A model generated the notes under the pieces. That model saw only the letters and a list, made by a program, of their open reading frames with translations. It was not told the origin of the DNA and did no database searches. Below are positions 1 to 7,195 of a stretch of 64,000 nt of DNA, one piece after another. The stretch lies in the NCBI GenBank assembly GCA_944391625.1, contig CALXUG010000001.1:124001-188000 (forward strand), given 5' to 3'. Source of the DNA: an uncultured Clostridia bacterium. GTDB lineage: Bacteria > Bacillota > Peptococcia > Peptococcales > Peptococcaceae. The translations under genes and the position numbers were made by a program. The first letter of the stretch is position 1, and each line of letters opens with the position of its first letter.

Positions 1-807
1 ATCCAGCACAAAGGCATCGTAACAGATACGGCCTTCCACCAGATCACCAGAAATGCCGGGCGGGTCTTGGTGTACCCGGTAATCCTCCAACTTGGTAGGG
101 GCTACGGTTGCCACGGGATGGGCAATCATAAAGCCAAAGTCAGAGGGAAGGCGGTTGGCGGGAACCTTGATGATCTGCGCCCCGTCAAGCTGGGCAATCA
201 CGCCCCGAAGCCGCATATTTTCCGCCACATCAGTTTCCAAGAAAATATCCTTGGACTGCTTCATCAGAAGGTAAGTATCAGGCGTTACCACGATGATACG
301 CCCGGTTTCGGGAACCTCGGCATTATCAAGGGCGGTGTTTGCCTTGAAAATCTCACCACAGATGTTTTCAGCGGTAAGGGCAATAGCGGCGGGTTTGGTG
401 CCAGCACCGGCACACATCACGCCATAGGTGTAGGTGTCCACCTCCGGGATCACCACTTCCCGAAGCTGACGGGCCAAAGCACCAGCGGCCTGAAGCTGAC
501 CGGCTGTTTCGTCCGTGTCCAGCTTGTCAATGGCGAAGGTGAAGGAACGATCCTTCTTCAGGGTCATTTCCTCTGTGGTGGCATCCAGACCGGCCACGGG
601 GCCAAATCTGCTCCAATTAGTGGCGGTGTTTGCGCCGGGGCGGTCATAGTCGTTCATGGCCGAAGTGGACACCTTGTAAACCTTGATGGAGTGCGCCCCC
701 GTCCAATCAAAGTCATTGTTGGTCAACAGGGATTTGCGGGATTCCGTGGTAAACTTTTCATCCACCAGCGGAAGGAATGTAGTAACGAGATTAACAGTAT
801 TAGCCAT
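1..807 (-). CDS. phage major capsid protein, HK97-fold type (3' end outside window)
   Basis: The leftward frame starts at ATG 807 and stays open to base 1, giving 269 codons without a stop, so the C-terminus lies outside the window. The protein begins MANTVNLVTTFLPLVDEKF and has the look of a phage coat protein: a hydrophilic N-arm, a P-rich middle (DYDRPGANTATNWSRF) and a long alpha/beta core. It follows a scaffold-like gene by 17 bp, the usual scaffold-capsid order. It should form the icosahedral shell. The family assignment is by recognition of the general pattern and context, not by a search. Codon use appears more GC-rich than the neighbouring host genes, which fits a transferred element. 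Confidence 0.8.
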   Translation of the reverse strand, partial: MANTVNLVTTFLPLVDEKFTTESRKSLLTNNDFDWTGAHSIKVYKVSTSAMNDYDRPGANTATNWSRFGPVAGLDATTEEMTLKKDRSFTFAIDKLDTDETAGQLQAAGALARQLREVVIPEVDTYTYGVMCAGAGTKPAAIALTAENICGEIFKANTALDNAEVPETGRIIVVTPDTYLLMKQSKDIFLETDVAENMRLRGVIAQLDGAQIIKVPANRLPSDFGFMIAHPVATVAPTKLEDYRVHQDPPGISGDLVEGRICYDAFVLD

Positions 808-824
808 TTATGGCACTTCCTTTC

Positions 825-1235
825 TTATTCGGGAAGCCCCATAGCCTTTCTAAGCGAACTGTCACCAGTATTCTTTGCGTGGGACAGGCTTTCAGCCGGT
901 TTAGCCCCGCTGATCTTGATAGGTCGGGCTTCCGCTTTGTGTTTGTCCATAACCGTTTTCACGATGGACAGGGCCTTTTCCAGTGCTTCAGGGCTGGACA
1001 CATTCAGAGCGTCCACCAGCTCCACCGGAAGGCCGTTTTCGGTCAACTTCTCTTTTGCGGTCAACAGCAATTCACGCTGGGCCAACTGCTGTTCCCTCTC
1101 AGCAAGGGCGGCTTCCCCCTTGGCCTTCTCTTTGGCAAGGCGTTCACCAACAATGCGGTTCACATCGTCCTGACTGAAGGTTTTTGCCCCGGCTCCATCC
1201 GGGTTCTGATTGTTCATGGCCTTGGTTTCATCCAT
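825..1235 (-). CDS. phage capsid scaffold-like protein (DUF4355/GP20 type)
   Basis: A 136-residue, highly charged, mostly helical protein. Residues about 20-65 form a long heptad-like helix (DDVNRIVGERLAKEKAKGEA, then AEREQQLAQREL). This Asp-Val-Asn-Arg-Ile-Val-xx-Arg-Leu-Ala pattern is typical of DUF4355-type scaffolds found just upstream of phage coat genes. The ATG at 1235 has GGAGG 8 nt upstream. The capsid gene follows directly. It should direct shell assembly and be absent from mature particles. An intrinsic terminator lies between its promoter and its start, so expression may depend on read-through. Confidence 0.75.
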   Translation of the reverse strand: MDETKAMNNQNPDGAGAKTFSQDDVNRIVGERLAKEKAKGEAALAEREQQLAQRELLLTAKEKLTENGLPVELVDALNVSSPEALEKALSIVKTVMDKHKAEARPIKISGAKPAESLSHAKNTGDSSLRKAMGLPE

Positions 1236-1276
1236 CTTTCATACCTCCGTTTAACGCCCGAAGTAGGCTAAATATA

Positions 1277-1318
1277 GAAAAAGCGTGGGAACCGTCCCAA
1301 AAAGAACGATTCCCACGC
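1277..1318 (-). terminator. strong intrinsic terminator upstream of the scaffold gene
   Basis: A 9-bp perfect stem (GCGTGGGAA at 1283-1291 with TTCCCACGC at 1310-1318) is followed on the minus strand by TTTTTC. It lies between the promoter at 1367-1395 and the scaffold start at 1235, so it ends a short RNA or attenuates the capsid module. On the plus strand it is followed by a weaker CGTTTTC. Confidence 0.8.
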
Positions 1319-1360
1319 CGTTTTCTCACAGCTTCCACCCGGTAGGGGGTGGGGTACTAT
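1277..1360 (-). ncRNA. candidate short structured leader RNA or sRNA
   Basis: Transcription from the promoter at 1367-1395 should start near 1360 and meet the terminator at 1277-1318, giving an RNA of about 84 nt. A first hairpin is visible before the terminator (CCACCC, loop CCTACC, GGGTGG, about 1337-1354). No start codon with a ribosome site lies inside. It could be a stand-alone small RNA or an attenuator leader for scaffold-capsid. The boundaries are inferred. Confidence 0.4.
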
Positions 1361-1366
1361 ATTAGA

Positions 1367-1395
1367 ATTATACCATATATAGGGGTGTAGGTCAA
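1367..1395 (-). promoter_or_regulatory. sigma-A-type promoter before scaffold-capsid
   Basis: On the minus strand, TTGACC (1390-1395) and TATAAT (1367-1372) are separated by exactly 17 bp. It starts just after the stop of the small gene at 1406-1579 and reads into the structured leader and the scaffold gene. Confidence 0.75.
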
Positions 1396-1405
1396 GGAAA
1401 ACCGC

Positions 1406-1579
1406 CTATTTCGTGTGTTTTTCGCTTTTCGTAGGTGTGAAATACAGGTGGTTATAGGGGGGTGTACCTGTGCTTTTCTTGACCTTATGACGGGGCAAAA
1501 GCGACTTCAGAAGGGCTTCAAGCCGGGTTATTTTCGCTTCCTCGTCCGGGGTATAGCTGATCTTGACTTTTACCGGCAT
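1406..1579 (-). CDS. small phage-element protein, 57 aa
   Basis: A 57-residue basic protein beginning MPVKVKISYTPDEEAKITRL. Its ATG (1577-1579) overlaps the TGA of the upstream small gene by one base (TGATG), a sign of translational coupling, and this supports it as a real gene. The N-terminal half is a beta-strand-like segment followed by a charged helix, and the C-terminus is Lys/Thr-rich. I do not recognise a function. It belongs to the same leftward run as the primase. Confidence 0.6.
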   Translation of the reverse strand: MPVKVKISYTPDEEAKITRLEALLKSLLPRHKVKKSTGTPPYNHLYFTPTKSEKHTK

Positions 1580-1749
1580 CAGCGATCACCCGCCTTCTGC
1601 CCCTGGTGGAAGCCAATCTTGAACGCCCAAGAAATCATCCTGAACACATCCCCATGGGCTTCACGGTACAGGGTGTCCAGATCACTTGCCCGAAGTTCGT
1701 ACTTCTCAGGAACCTTGGTGGCCTTGGCGGTTTCAATCAAATTTTTCAT
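1579..1749 (-). CDS. small phage-element protein, 56 aa
   Basis: A 56-residue protein, MKNLIETAKATKVPEKYELR at the N-terminus, ending in KIGFHQGQKAGDR. It is predicted mainly helical with a conserved-looking middle (DLDTLYREAHGDVFRM). Its start overlaps the end of the upstream gene at 1749 and its stop overlaps the start of the next gene, so the three small genes are tightly coupled. The function is unknown. Confidence 0.6.
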   Translation of the reverse strand: MKNLIETAKATKVPEKYELRASDLDTLYREAHGDVFRMISWAFKIGFHQGQKAGDR

Positions 1750-2093
1750 TATGTATTCCGTCCTTTCTTTGAAATATTCACAATTTTATAGTTTTTGGCC
1801 TGTGTGAAGCAATGGGGGCATCTGGGGCCTTCATAATGGCCTTTGTCGTTTCCGTGAATATGGATTTGCTGACAATAAGGGCAAACGATATAAACATGAA
1901 ATGAATCAATCGCTATTGGATATATATTCCAATATCCGTCTGAATCTATAAAAGAACGATGATCCACGGCATGGGTTTTGCGCTTTCTATCTGCCGGTAG
2001 CAATTCCAGCCGATCCAAGGGAAACAACGGCTTCACTGGGTCTTTGCCCTTGCTCCATCTCTTGGCATACTGCCTAAATTCACTTATATTCAA
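1749..2093 (-). CDS. zinc-ribbon-like small protein
   Basis: The frame is open from 2240, but the first 49 codons cross an AT-rich repeat region and have no ribosome site. A TTG at 2093 has GGAG 9 nt upstream and gives a 114-residue protein (from NISEFRQYAKRW), which I prefer. The C-terminal half has two Cys pairs (CPYC and CPHC, 20-25 residues apart) with nearby His residues, consistent with a small metal-binding ribbon. It may bind DNA or protein in replication of the element, but this is inference. If translation starts at 2240, the protein has 163 residues. Confidence 0.55.
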   Translation of the reverse strand: MNISEFRQYAKRWSKGKDPVKPLFPLDRLELLPADRKRKTHAVDHRSFIDSDGYWNIYPIAIDSFHVYIVCPYCQQIHIHGNDKGHYEGPRCPHCFTQAKNYKIVNISKKGRNT

Positions 2094-2115
2094 TGGGTCA
2101 ATCTCCTTTTTGGTG

Positions 2116-2240
2116 TTGTCCCTCTGTCCGTCTGAAAATAATATTTTATATATCTTTCTACTATCTAAAAAAGTTTTTGAAAAAATACTTTCCTTATATA
2201 CAAGGCTGTAAATTGGGATTTCAGAGGGACAAAGGGACAA
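2116..2240. other. candidate replication origin: AT-rich core flanked by inverted repeats
   Basis: The segment 2116-2138 and the reverse complement of 2218-2240 match at about 20 of 23 positions. Both arms contain copies of TTGTCCC/GGGACAA; the right arm has two in tandem (2227-2232 and 2234-2240). Between them lie about 80 bp that are roughly 80 percent A+T. The segment directly follows the primase-helicase stop at 2243. Satellites such as SaPIs place iterons around an AT-rich stretch next to the pri/rep gene, which is why I call it a candidate origin. It could also be an operator. Confidence 0.45.
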
Positions 2241-2242
2241 CT

Positions 2243-4216
2243 TTATTTTTTAACGAACAACGGAACCCGTTTCCCGTTAATCCGTCTGCGGGTAGTTTCC
2301 AGTCCATAGCGGGTGCAAATTGTCCGGGTGAAGTCTTTCTGATCTTTCGCCCTTTCACCGGTACTGTTGCAGTAGATTTCATACGCCTTATACAACCCTT
2401 CCGGGCCGCTTATCGGCTCCCGCTCCAATATGGACAAATCATCAAGGCTTTCCACCCATGCAACAACTGAATCATTTTCCGACACGAAAGCCGCCATTTG
2501 CTGTTTACTTTTCTGGGTTTCAAGGAACCCTTTATTCTGGATCAGGCTTTTGTAACCGGAAATCGCACGGTTGAGAAGTGCGCTCATAGCTTCATTGGTA
2601 GAAAGATCATCGTCAATGTTGGGATTGTAGTCTGGATCAGTAGGCTTATAAACCCGCTCGAACTTCAGGATCACAAGCCGCCGTTCTATGCCTTCAAAGT
2701 CTGCTGAAAAATCTGGGAACAGGTTCATGCCAAAAATCATTTTCCCGGTAAACACATAGTCAAATGCTTCCCGGTATTTCTGTTCAATTCGGACAGCATC
2801 ACCGCCTACAAGTGCCTTAAACAGACCGGAAGCAAACAACTTTGTTTTCTTTATATCCGGTACGATGTTCAGGGTCTTATTTACAATCCCAGCGGCTCCA
2901 AAACGCTTTCCCAAATCTTCCAATTCAACAGAGGAAACATTTTCTTCACCGCAAAACCGGCGAACCATCATGGAAAATGTGCTTTTTGCCGAAGATGGAA
3001 CACCCACCCAAAAGAAGCATTTCTGATAGCGAGTGTGGTTCATCATAAGATAGCCCATTATTTGGTTGAAAAGTTCAATCTGTTCTGAACTGCCGCTGAA
3101 CGCATTTTGAAGGGCTTGATCCAGTACAGGGCAAACCGCCGAAGGATCATAATTGGCGTTAAACTGCCTGAAACTGATAATATCCGGGCTATGCGGGTGA
3201 AGAATTACTGTGCCATCATCCGAAATTTCCAAAAGGCCATTTTTTACATTGATCAGGGAAGTTTCCTCCACTTGGTCAATATAGGCGGCTCCCTTGATCT
3301 GCTCGGCCACTTCCTGCCGAAACCGAATTTTCGCAAATGGATAGTGTTTGCTGATATATGCGTTGACCTTGTCCCGGCTAAAAGGTTTGTAAACGCCTTC
3401 TTGATAGGCGTACAGGCTCCCATGCAAATAAATCAAATGGTGCTGTTCCAGAAGTTCATTGGCAACGGCCACAGGGGACAGGTTCTTTTCTTCCTTCTGG
3501 TTAATGATGTTCCGCAACTTCTCCAAGGTTTCATCCCGAAGGATAGTATCAACTTCCCGACACCGAAGGCCATCTTCAAGAACAAAATCATTGATTCCCT
3601 GAACTACGCTCTGAATTTGTTCAACGGTATAACCCTTCCACGCCAAAGCAAAAGCGTATTCAGAAAATCCACTATTCCGGGCATCGGATAGGGTGGTAAA
3701 GTCAAAGGGCCGGTTTTTGGACTTTTGCAAGGGCCACAGTTCAGCGGGAAGGGGATCAATATCTTCATTCAGCATATCCCCAACGGCCCATTTTCGCAGA
3801 ACGCCGCCCACTTTAAAGGGAATGTGTTCTTTAGATTGCTCCCCGCCCAATTTGACTTCAACCTTAATTCCTAAAGCGGAATACCAGTTGATTTTATTGG
3901 TTTCATGGGGGTAATTTTGCGGAACCCTGAAATAGAAGTGTTTTCCGTGTTCCGTGATCATCAAATTATAGCGAATTCCTTTGGAATCCAGCCAAGCCAA
4001 CACAGCATCACTTCTGGGCTTCCCTTTGATGGGTTCATCAAGTTCGCTGGTATTGTGGTCGAAATCGTCAATATCCAGTTTCAGGAACCCCGGCTTCAGA
4101 CGGGCGCATAAATCGCCGTTGTAACCTCTGATTTTTTCATCCGGGGCAACATATACCCGGCAACTCTCATCCTCTGAAGGGTGCTTGTTGTTGGCTCTAC
4201 AAATACCGTCAATCAC
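2243..4216 (-). CDS. P4/D5-type primase-helicase
   Basis: A 657-residue replication protein. The N-terminal third resembles a primase-polymerase fold, with a DxD-type motif (KLDIDDFD, about residues 47-54) and a later His-rich strand (EHGKHFYF). The C-terminal half is an SF3-like ATPase: variant Walker A GVPSSAKST (about 405-413), Walker B-like IVPDI, and an arginine-finger region (GIERRLVILKF). A P4-type C-terminal winged-helix segment follows. The start is GTG at 4216 with AAGGTGAT upstream. It should initiate replication of the element at an adjacent origin. The Walker A differs from the usual GxGxNGKST, with SSA in place of xNG. It follows the Cro-like gene by 43 bp. Confidence 0.85.
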   Translation of the reverse strand: MIDGICRANNKHPSEDESCRVYVAPDEKIRGYNGDLCARLKPGFLKLDIDDFDHNTSELDEPIKGKPRSDAVLAWLDSKGIRYNLMITEHGKHFYFRVPQNYPHETNKINWYSALGIKVEVKLGGEQSKEHIPFKVGGVLRKWAVGDMLNEDIDPLPAELWPLQKSKNRPFDFTTLSDARNSGFSEYAFALAWKGYTVEQIQSVVQGINDFVLEDGLRCREVDTILRDETLEKLRNIINQKEEKNLSPVAVANELLEQHHLIYLHGSLYAYQEGVYKPFSRDKVNAYISKHYPFAKIRFRQEVAEQIKGAAYIDQVEETSLINVKNGLLEISDDGTVILHPHSPDIISFRQFNANYDPSAVCPVLDQALQNAFSGSSEQIELFNQIMGYLMMNHTRYQKCFFWVGVPSSAKSTFSMMVRRFCGEENVSSVELEDLGKRFGAAGIVNKTLNIVPDIKKTKLFASGLFKALVGGDAVRIEQKYREAFDYVFTGKMIFGMNLFPDFSADFEGIERRLVILKFERVYKPTDPDYNPNIDDDLSTNEAMSALLNRAISGYKSLIQNKGFLETQKSKQQMAAFVSENDSVVAWVESLDDLSILEREPISGPEGLYKAYEIYCNSTGERAKDQKDFTRTICTRYGLETTRRRINGKRVPLFVKK

Positions 4217-4259
4217 TGATTATCACCTTCTTTTTTCAAATTTGCTTTCGGAATCCTCG

Positions 4260-4475
4260 TTAGTTGCCATTATCCGCTATTGCAGTAGCGTCTTGGATAA
4301 TGTCGGTTGGATCACAGTCCAGGGCTTTAGCAATACGGCCCACGGTTACGGGTTTGATGTTTTCACCCCGTCTGATTCGGGTTAGTGTCTGCGGTGAAGT
4401 CCCATTACGCAAATCCCGAAGGGACATACAACGCCGGGCCAACATCAGATCCAATTTCTGATTGTCAATTTTCAT
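4260..4475 (-). CDS. Cro-like XRE-family helix-turn-helix regulator
   Basis: A 71-residue protein made of a single helix-turn-helix domain (MSLRDLRNGTSPQTLTRIRR for the recognition region). It is the first leftward gene of the element's replication run and lies opposite the CI-like repressor gene, the classical switch arrangement. Its promoter (4518-4546) carries an operator in the spacer. It probably represses or balances the opposite promoter, as Cro or SaPI Str proteins do. The role is inferred from position and fold. Confidence 0.8.
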   Translation of the reverse strand: MKIDNQKLDLMLARRCMSLRDLRNGTSPQTLTRIRRGENIKPVTVGRIAKALDCDPTDIIQDATAIADNGN

Positions 4476-4495
4476 GGTTATTCGCTCTCCCTTCT

Positions 4496-4593
4496 AACCA
4501 AAATGGTTGTTTTCTATATTTTAGTACCATTTTGGTTGTTTGTCAATGGCGTTTCATAAATAATTTGACATTTTGGTTGTTTTGGTGTATTCT
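4496..4593. promoter_or_regulatory. divergent promoters with three operator copies
   Basis: Rightward promoter: TTGACA 4565-4570, 17-bp spacer, TATTCT 4588-4593, for the repressor at 4614. Leftward promoter: TTGACA (complement of 4541-4546), 17-bp spacer, TAAAAT (complement of 4518-4523), for the Cro-like gene at 4475. The motif TTTTGGTTGTTT lies in both spacers. A third copy with dyad AACCA-AAA-TGGTT lies at 4496-4508. Binding there would block both promoters. Confidence 0.85.
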
Positions 4594-4613
4594 AAAAAAA
4601 GGTAGGTGATAAA

Positions 4614-5111
4614 ATGAGCATTGGCGAAAATATCAGGCTTCATCGGAAAGAAAAAGGGCTGACGCAAGAGGAATTAGGCGAATTGGTTGGCATATCTGGG
4701 GTTGCCGTTATGCGATATGAGAAGGGCCAGAGGGAACCAAAACAAGAAACCTTGCTGAAGATCGCTAAAGCCCTTGGCGTTCACTTGCGTGATCTGTCGG
4801 ATAATTCATGGTTAGAAGAATTTGACCGGCAACACCCGGAAGCGGTTAAACAAATCAATGAAGGGTTGGCCGCAATTAAATTTTTGGAATCAATGGGCTT
4901 CACTGTTTCTGAACAGGTCACAAAATGGCATGATGAAGAAGTGGACGATGAAGGGCATACAGCACAAATACCGGATGAATCGGAAATCATTCTTTTCAAA
5001 GATGGACACACAGCCACTTTCACCCAAGCTGAATTTGAAGAACTGCAAAGCGGAGCCAAAGAAGCCATAGAAGGCCGGTTTTATAAGAAGGTCTTAGAAC
5101 AGCAAAAATAA
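4614..5111 (+). CDS. CI-like XRE-family repressor
   Basis: A 165-residue protein with an N-terminal helix-turn-helix (MSIGENIRLHRKEKGLTQEE, recognition helix around residues 26-40) and a C-terminal acidic part that is too short and lacks the Ser/Lys pair of a self-cleaving LexA/CI peptidase domain. Inactivation therefore probably needs an antirepressor or protein contact rather than RecA-stimulated cleavage. That is the SaPI Stl style, although this comparison is inference. GGTAGGTGAT precedes the ATG. It is transcribed away from the replication genes, in the same direction as the integrase. Confidence 0.85.
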   Translation: MSIGENIRLHRKEKGLTQEELGELVGISGVAVMRYEKGQREPKQETLLKIAKALGVHLRDLSDNSWLEEFDRQHPEAVKQINEGLAAIKFLESMGFTVSEQVTKWHDEEVDDEGHTAQIPDESEIILFKDGHTATFTQAEFEELQSGAKEAIEGRFYKKVLEQQK

Positions 5112-5216
5112 ACCCCGCTTACACCCCAATAGATGGGCTGTAAAGCAGGATTGAGGATAGGGGGATTGAGATAATCACAGACACCTTATAACGGCCCACA
5201 GAGGGCAAAAAAAAAG

Positions 5217-5247
5217 AATCCCCGGCACTGCAATACCGAGGATTCCG
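5217..5247 (+). terminator. hairpin after repressor gene
   Basis: GAATCC pairs with GGATTC, and an inner CCGG/CCGA part can extend the stem. It lies 105 bp after the repressor stop, within the 235-bp gap before the integrase. No T-run follows on the plus strand. On the minus strand a run of T follows (complement of the A9 stretch near 5208-5216), so it may mainly stop leftward transcription. Confidence 0.4.
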
Positions 5248-5346
5248 AAAGCACCACCACAAGAAACCTACCAAAGAATCAAGGGTGGACAGGTATATTA
5301 TAGCACCTGCCCTTGGTTCAATGCAACCATTTTCACGAAAGGACAG

Positions 5347-6369
5347 GTGATTATTATTAGAGCGCCAAACGGCTTTGGAACTGTGGCCCGGTTATCCGGG
5401 AACCGGCGTAGGCCCTTCATCATCAAGAAAGTGATTGGATGGAATGACAAGGGCCATCCAATTTATGAGATCATCGGCTATGCCGCCACACGGGAAGAAG
5501 GCTTGATAATCCTTTCAGAATACAACCGTGATCCGTGGGATGTTGACCGGGCCAAGATCACGGTAAAAGAACTATTTGAACTCTGGAAGGAAAAGAAGGC
5601 CCCCAAGCTGGGGGAATCTAACCGTTCATCTTTGTGTTCAGCGTTCAAGCATTGTTCAGCGTTGTGGGAAAAGCCCTATAAACAAATTCGATCCTACCAA
5701 ATGCAAGAAACTATTGACGGGTGCGGGAAGGGATATAGCACCCAAGCGGCAATCAAGAACCTTTGGGGCCATCTTGACCGGTTCGCTTTGGAAATGGACA
5801 TAATCAACCGGTGCTTTTCTGATCTTCTCACTTCTGATCCAATTCCACCAACCAGCCGCCTTCCATTCAGCAAGGATGAAGTCAAAAAGGTTTGGGCGCA
5901 TCAGGAACAGCCTTGGGTTGATACCGTCTTGATCCTGATATATTCCGGGTGGCGGATCAGTGAACTTCTGAATTTGAAGCCTGAAGATATTGACCTTCAG
6001 GCCGGGACGATGAAGGGCGGAACCAAAACCAAGGCCGGTAAAAATCGGCTGGTTCCTATTCATTCCAAAATCAGGCCATTGGTTGAAGCCCGTCTTGCTG
6101 AAAGTGGCCCCCGCTTGATCAGCTATAACGGAAGGGCTTGTTCCATAACGCAATACCGTATTTTTTGGGCGGATATTATGAAGGCCCTTGGAATGAACCA
6201 CACCCCGCATGAATGCCGCCACACCTTTGAAAGTCAACTGGACAGCGCCGGGGCAAACCGGAAGTGTATTGATCTTCTGATGGGTCATGTGTCCAAAGAC
6301 ACGGGAAACCGGGTCTATAATCATAAGACTTTGGACGAACTGAAAGCCGCCGTGGAACTGGTGGAATAG
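5347..6369 (+). CDS. tyrosine site-specific recombinase (integrase)
   Basis: A 340-residue integrase. The N-terminus carries an Arm-binding-like beta region, then a core-binding helical domain (about 75-155), then the catalytic domain. The catalytic residues are visible: Arg in GWRISELLNL, Lys in the beta-hairpin (GGTKTKAGKNR), HECRH, and the final LMGHVSKDTGNRVYNH with the Tyr nucleophile. The start is GTG at 5347. It is the last gene before host sequence, so it marks the right end of the element. It should catalyse insertion and excision. Its orientation matches the repressor and opposes the replication genes. Confidence 0.93.
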   Translation: MIIIRAPNGFGTVARLSGNRRRPFIIKKVIGWNDKGHPIYEIIGYAATREEGLIILSEYNRDPWDVDRAKITVKELFELWKEKKAPKLGESNRSSLCSAFKHCSALWEKPYKQIRSYQMQETIDGCGKGYSTQAAIKNLWGHLDRFALEMDIINRCFSDLLTSDPIPPTSRLPFSKDEVKKVWAHQEQPWVDTVLILIYSGWRISELLNLKPEDIDLQAGTMKGGTKTKAGKNRLVPIHSKIRPLVEARLAESGPRLISYNGRACSITQYRIFWADIMKALGMNHTPHECRHTFESQLDSAGANRKCIDLLMGHVSKDTGNRVYNHKTLDELKAAVELVE

Positions 6370-6431
6370 GGGTTCAGAGGGTTGAACAAACCATGTTCAA
6401 AGCAAGCTGAACAGTAGCACATTAGTAACAG

Positions 6432-6480
6432 ACAACCCCGGAAGCCTTGATATTACGGGCTTTTCCGGGGTTGTTGTTTT
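6432..6480 (+). terminator. intrinsic terminator after integrase; element-host boundary region
   Basis: A perfect 12-bp stem (ACAACCCCGGAA 6432-6443 with TTCCGGGGTTGT 6463-6474) can be extended by GCC/GGC and is followed by a T-rich tail. The host junction (attR or attL) must lie between the integrase stop and about 6540, where host-like sequence starts. The core cannot be defined with only one end visible. Confidence 0.85.
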
Positions 6481-6540
6481 TATTTTATCATAGCACAAGA
6501 AAAAACGCACGTAGTTTCTATACAGTCCAGCATTGATTTT

Positions 6541-6978
6541 CTATTTTTTTGCCATACGAATCTGCAATAATCCTTTTGCCTGTTCTAACATCACCGCATC
6601 GGTCACAGCTATCATCAACCATTTGCCGCCGTTAAACAAAGCAGTTTCCCGATACAATTGCTGCAGCGCTGCAGAACAGGTTTCTATATATGCTTCCGCC
6701 GTCGGCAGCTGCTTGCTGCCAATGCTGACCAGGCAGGTAAATCCTCCTGCCTCTGGATAAACAGTGCAAATGGCTTTGCTGCCTTTGCGATATTTGATAT
6801 TCCATCCCCGTTTCAGGCTGCATTTACTATATTGCAGCACTGGCTGACATTGATAGGTAGTTTCAACCCACTGAGAAAACTGTTCCCACAGCGGATTGTC
6901 AATATAAGCAGAAACCTGCGCCTGATTGGGCATCTGTTCTGCACCATACAAAGTATCCCATGTTGTCATATTCTTCAT
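6541..6978 (-). CDS. DUF3788 family protein
   Basis: A 145-residue cytosolic protein. The order of motifs matches DUF3788: an N-terminal helix with LWEQFSQWVETTYQ, the SKCSLKRGWNIKYRKGSKAI strand pair, a TVYPE-type strand, and a C-terminal GGKWLMIAVTD strand with a final helix. The biochemical role of this family is unknown to me. The stop codon sits right at the edge of the integrated element, but the protein looks complete. The element has therefore inserted just 3' of this gene and probably left it intact. Confidence 0.75.
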   Translation of the reverse strand: MKNMTTWDTLYGAEQMPNQAQVSAYIDNPLWEQFSQWVETTYQCQPVLQYSKCSLKRGWNIKYRKGSKAICTVYPEAGGFTCLVSIGSKQLPTAEAYIETCSAALQQLYRETALFNGGKWLMIAVTDAVMLEQAKGLLQIRMAKK

Positions 6979-7195
6979 CTCCTGTTTTTATCATATTCAT
7001 CATAGCTTCTTAATTAATGGATTCTGTGTGCCTTTTGTTTTTTCCTGTTCACTTTCACAACGGTATATTCTGCCAGATTCTCGCGTAGCATACTGACAGC
7101 GAAAACAAAATCTGTTATACTGTTATAAAATTATAACTTCTTTTTTACTTATTGATTGTAACATATTTTACAACCAAACATCAGGAGATGATTCC

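Noticed and set aside
67-1173. A long plus-strand open frame of 368 codons over the capsid and scaffold genes
   Set aside because: It lies antisense to a capsid-scaffold pair with clear ribosome sites and has no ribosome site or family features of its own.
5656-6324. A 222-codon minus-strand frame inside the integrase
   Set aside because: Antisense shadow of the integrase catalytic domain; it has no recognisable protein sequence.
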